64,000 bases of DNA from Duganella zoogloeoides (lineage in GTDB: Bacteria; Pseudomonadota; Gammaproteobacteria; Burkholderiales; Burkholderiaceae_D). Shown here in pieces: positions 63,101-64,000 of the stretch (position 1 is its first letter; each line of letters opens with the position of its first letter). A program made the translations under genes and the position numbers. The notes under the pieces were generated by a model. That model worked only from the letters and a program-made list of their open reading frames with translations. It searched no databases and had not been told where the DNA came from. Where the stretch lies: assembly GCF_034479515.1 (NCBI RefSeq), contig NZ_CP140152.1, positions 5,394,001 through 5,458,000 on the forward strand, written 5' to 3'.

Positions 63101-63517
63101 GCGGGCTGGCCGGCCGGCTGGATGGCGCCGCTGCCGCTGGTCGTTGCCCTGCTCGGCTACGCCTGGTTCAACCTGGCGCTGCTGCGCACGGTATCGCACT
63201 ACCTGGCGGTGCCGTACGAGTTCGCCAGCATGTTCGCGTCGCAGTTCGTGCAGGCGATGCTGTCGCTGGTATGGAGCGTGACCGCGCTGCTGCTGATGCG
63301 CTACGCGGCACGGCGCGCCATGCGCCCGGTCTGGATCATCGGCGCAGCGCTGCTGGGGATGGTGGTGGCCAAGCTGTTCCTGGTGGACTTGTCCAATATC
63401 GGCGGCGTGGAGCGCATCGTCTCGTTCCTCGGCGTGGGTGCGCTGATGGTGGGCATCGGCTACCTGGCGCCTTTCCCCCAGTCCGAACCAGCCGAACCAC
63501 AGGCGCAGACCGCATGA
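60188..63517 (+). CDS. DUF2339 polytopic membrane protein
   Basis: An 1109-residue integral membrane protein. After a short N-terminal anchor and helix (residues 1-45), a Pro/Ala/Thr-rich linker runs to about 165. Over 20 hydrophobic segments fill the rest, starting WLFGGNLVAKLGLLILFIGVSFLLKY, a typical DUF2339 opening. NAMWLAIFGIAGGFATPIL follows. Function unknown. GGAGG precedes the ATG. Its stop overlaps the next gene (ATGA), which encodes DUF3999, a pairing seen widely. Confidence 0.88.
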   Translation: MEFVLLVFGLVTFNIAWRARGETRYLRKLIDELRAEVIALRGNHLPVQQPATAPPEAVVAPPAPRQSQPSAVPVPVPASVPATAPASATAPTSPPPASPPATEPVPILAPVAAQVAVPLPIPVPASAARPVPAPATAARSTIAPTASPPVFVPPAARAPQPAPQWLVTAKAWLFGGNLVAKLGLLILFIGVSFLLKYTAARVTLPIELRLAAIVLADLAVLTWGWRIRIKRPAISLPVQGAALAVLMLVTFGAFRVYHLIPAAMAFALLLVLTVFTCLLAVLQNAMWLAIFGIAGGFATPILASSGGGSHIGLFSYYALLNGGVLALALSRSWRPLNLLGFAFTFSIATAWGVLRYTPENYVSVQLFLLLFFAFYVSIPLAYARQQSVRLKHYVDGTLVFGTPMLAFGLQFSLVSGFDFGVAYSALALGLFYVALATALRCQQHAQRYALLADSFLALGIVFGTLAIPFALDGRWTSAAWALEGAGIVWIGLRQQQKLAWMFGLLVQAGAWISFLGSAMGLSPVDALDANLWLGFLLLAVSAFLMATRFRAHMAAEDNDSFALLAGVFLVFATGWLVAGAWTEILLRVVENRQGTLLVGSAMIAVIGLYLVARKMAWPLAGGIALAVQAVAGFKLLQLAVSGWYGSGAAPSLLERPLLGALMIVGAALFSSWALWRRREASTSTTDLTTIYRLTLTWSALWWFCLAAPNLASWLAGHYAGLFPQRYPTDEGLDASLQLCAYSLLLACTALAAVRFAHRLRWPSLRWFAAPVWLALTGATLLMLVDLYDNASRLPRVETWIAFAALWLAGEWLLVAWPRQGWAMRPLALRVLHIVRTAGPWLMIWPVVAHLIGRWLAGAGGEALIADWGTSASWARFVPSWLMMAAIAWLMQRSRQDAWPVAPIAPWYRSRLIPAGCAWSALLVAAWNLTQDGAMAPLPYLPLLNPLDLSTCFALLLLLACHRLQAPPTRGPAGWPAGWMAPLPLVVALLGYAWFNLALLRTVSHYLAVPYEFASMFASQFVQAMLSLVWSVTALLLMRYAARRAMRPVWIIGAALLGMVVAKLFLVDLSNIGGVERIVSFLGVGALMVGIGYLAPFPQSEPAEPQAQTA

Positions 63518-64000
63518 AAACATTCCTGATCGGCGCCGCCTGCCTGGCCAGCGCCCTTGCCATGGCCACCAGTGAACCCGCAAGCGACAGGCCCGGCAAT
63601 TACACGCACCTGCTGCCGCTGGCCTTCAGCGCAAAGCAGGGCGTGCTGCAGCTGCGCCTGCCACGCGATGTGTATCTGCATGCGCGCTCTCCTCTGCTCG
63701 ACGATGTGCGCGTGTTCGACGCCAACGGCGTACCGCAACCGTTCGCGTTGCAGGAACCGGTGGCGGCAGACAACATCGGCCACAAGGACTTGCCGCTGAC
63801 GATCTTTCCGCTGATGGCGGCGGCAGGTAGCCAGTCGTCGCAGCTCGACCTCGATGTCAGCACCGCGCCCGATGGCCGGCTGCTGTCGGTCAAGGTGCGT
63901 CCTGAGCAAGGCGGCCAGGAAGCTGCGGCCGAATCCACGCGCCTGACGGGGTTGATACTCGATCTCGGCAAGCCGCGCGCGGCGCAGGAGACAACACCAG
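63514..64000 (+). CDS. DUF3999 family protein, N-terminal part (cut by window end)
   Basis: The first 162 codons of a gene running off the window. A signal peptide (MKTFLIGAACLASALAMA) is followed by NYTHLLPLAFSAKQGVLQLRLPRDVYLHARSPLLDDVRVFDANG, read in segments, the typical DUF3999 opening. The ATG overlaps the DUF2339 stop by 4 bp, so the two are coupled and probably act together in the envelope. Function unknown. Confidence 0.8.
   Translation, partial: MKTFLIGAACLASALAMATSEPASDRPGNYTHLLPLAFSAKQGVLQLRLPRDVYLHARSPLLDDVRVFDANGVPQPFALQEPVAADNIGHKDLPLTIFPLMAAAGSQSSQLDLDVSTAPDGRLLSVKVRPEQGGQEAAAESTRLTGLILDLGKPRAAQETTP

Overview
The window is GC-rich bacterial chromosome. Gene content points to a betaproteobacterium of the Oxalobacteraceae (Massilia/Duganella/Janthinobacterium-like). 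Clues are the hprK-ptsN-rapZ and rpoN-hpf-lptBAC-kdsD blocks, the ubiE-ubiJ-ubiB ubiquinone block, an fmdB-DUF502-aspS-nudB operon, a DUF3683-type FAD/Fe-S oxidoreductase and a DUF2339-DUF3999 pair. The assignment is inferred from gene order and protein character; no database search was run. No rRNA, tRNA, CRISPR array, prophage or intact transposase gene was seen.

Layout. 0-1 kb: two small unknown genes. 1.2-8.3 kb: a fatty-acid beta-oxidation operon (acyl-CoA dehydrogenase, fused 3-hydroxyacyl-CoA dehydrogenase/enoyl-CoA hydratase, thiolase, stand-alone hydratase/isomerase) behind a TetR regulator. 8.4-15.2 kb: a housekeeping run on the minus strand (fmdB, DUF502, aspS, nudB, EEP phosphatase, clsB, hslR), interrupted by an mqsRA toxin-antitoxin module and a 167-bp inverted-repeat element. 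15.2-20.9 kb: ubiquinone genes (ubiE, Tim44-like, ubiJ, ubiB), a methyltransferase and an LprI-like protein. 20.9-27.9 kb: an accessory uptake/catabolism locus (TonB receptor, LLM flavin monooxygenase, secreted alpha/beta hydrolase; divergent LacI regulator and SsuA-like binding protein). 28-29.2 kb: a PIN-domain gene with an unknown partner, then DUF971. 29.2-33.6 kb: HIT protein and a 1338-residue FAD/Fe-S/CCG oxidoreductase. 33.9-37.2 kb: yqaA, ilvA, queF. 37.3-39.8 kb: ptsN-hprK-rapZ, with a small insertion at the hprK 3' end. 39.9-42.4 kb: a RelE-like toxin with a truncated antitoxin, a hydroxyisobutyryl-CoA hydrolase-like gene and an alginate lyase. 42.4-47.4 kb: kdsD-lptC-lptA-lptB-rpoN-hpf. 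47.5-55.2 kb: Kef-type antiporter, bluB-like, a frameshifted nuclease-like gene, a GGDEF protein, MOSC and NYN/OST-HTH proteins. 55.4-64 kb: ABC-F ATPase, carboxymuconolactone-decarboxylase-like protein, MerR, ychF, glycine-zipper protein, DUF2339 and the start of DUF3999.

Most genes are housekeeping. The unusual signals lie between them: a duplicated hprK tail with only synonymous differences around an approximately 80-bp palindromic insert; two different inverted-repeat elements; a toxin whose antitoxin runs out into a neighbouring gene; mqsRA inside a housekeeping run with palindromic operators; and the TonB/LLM/hydrolase/LacI/SsuA locus, which looks like a regulated scavenging system with an unidentified substrate.
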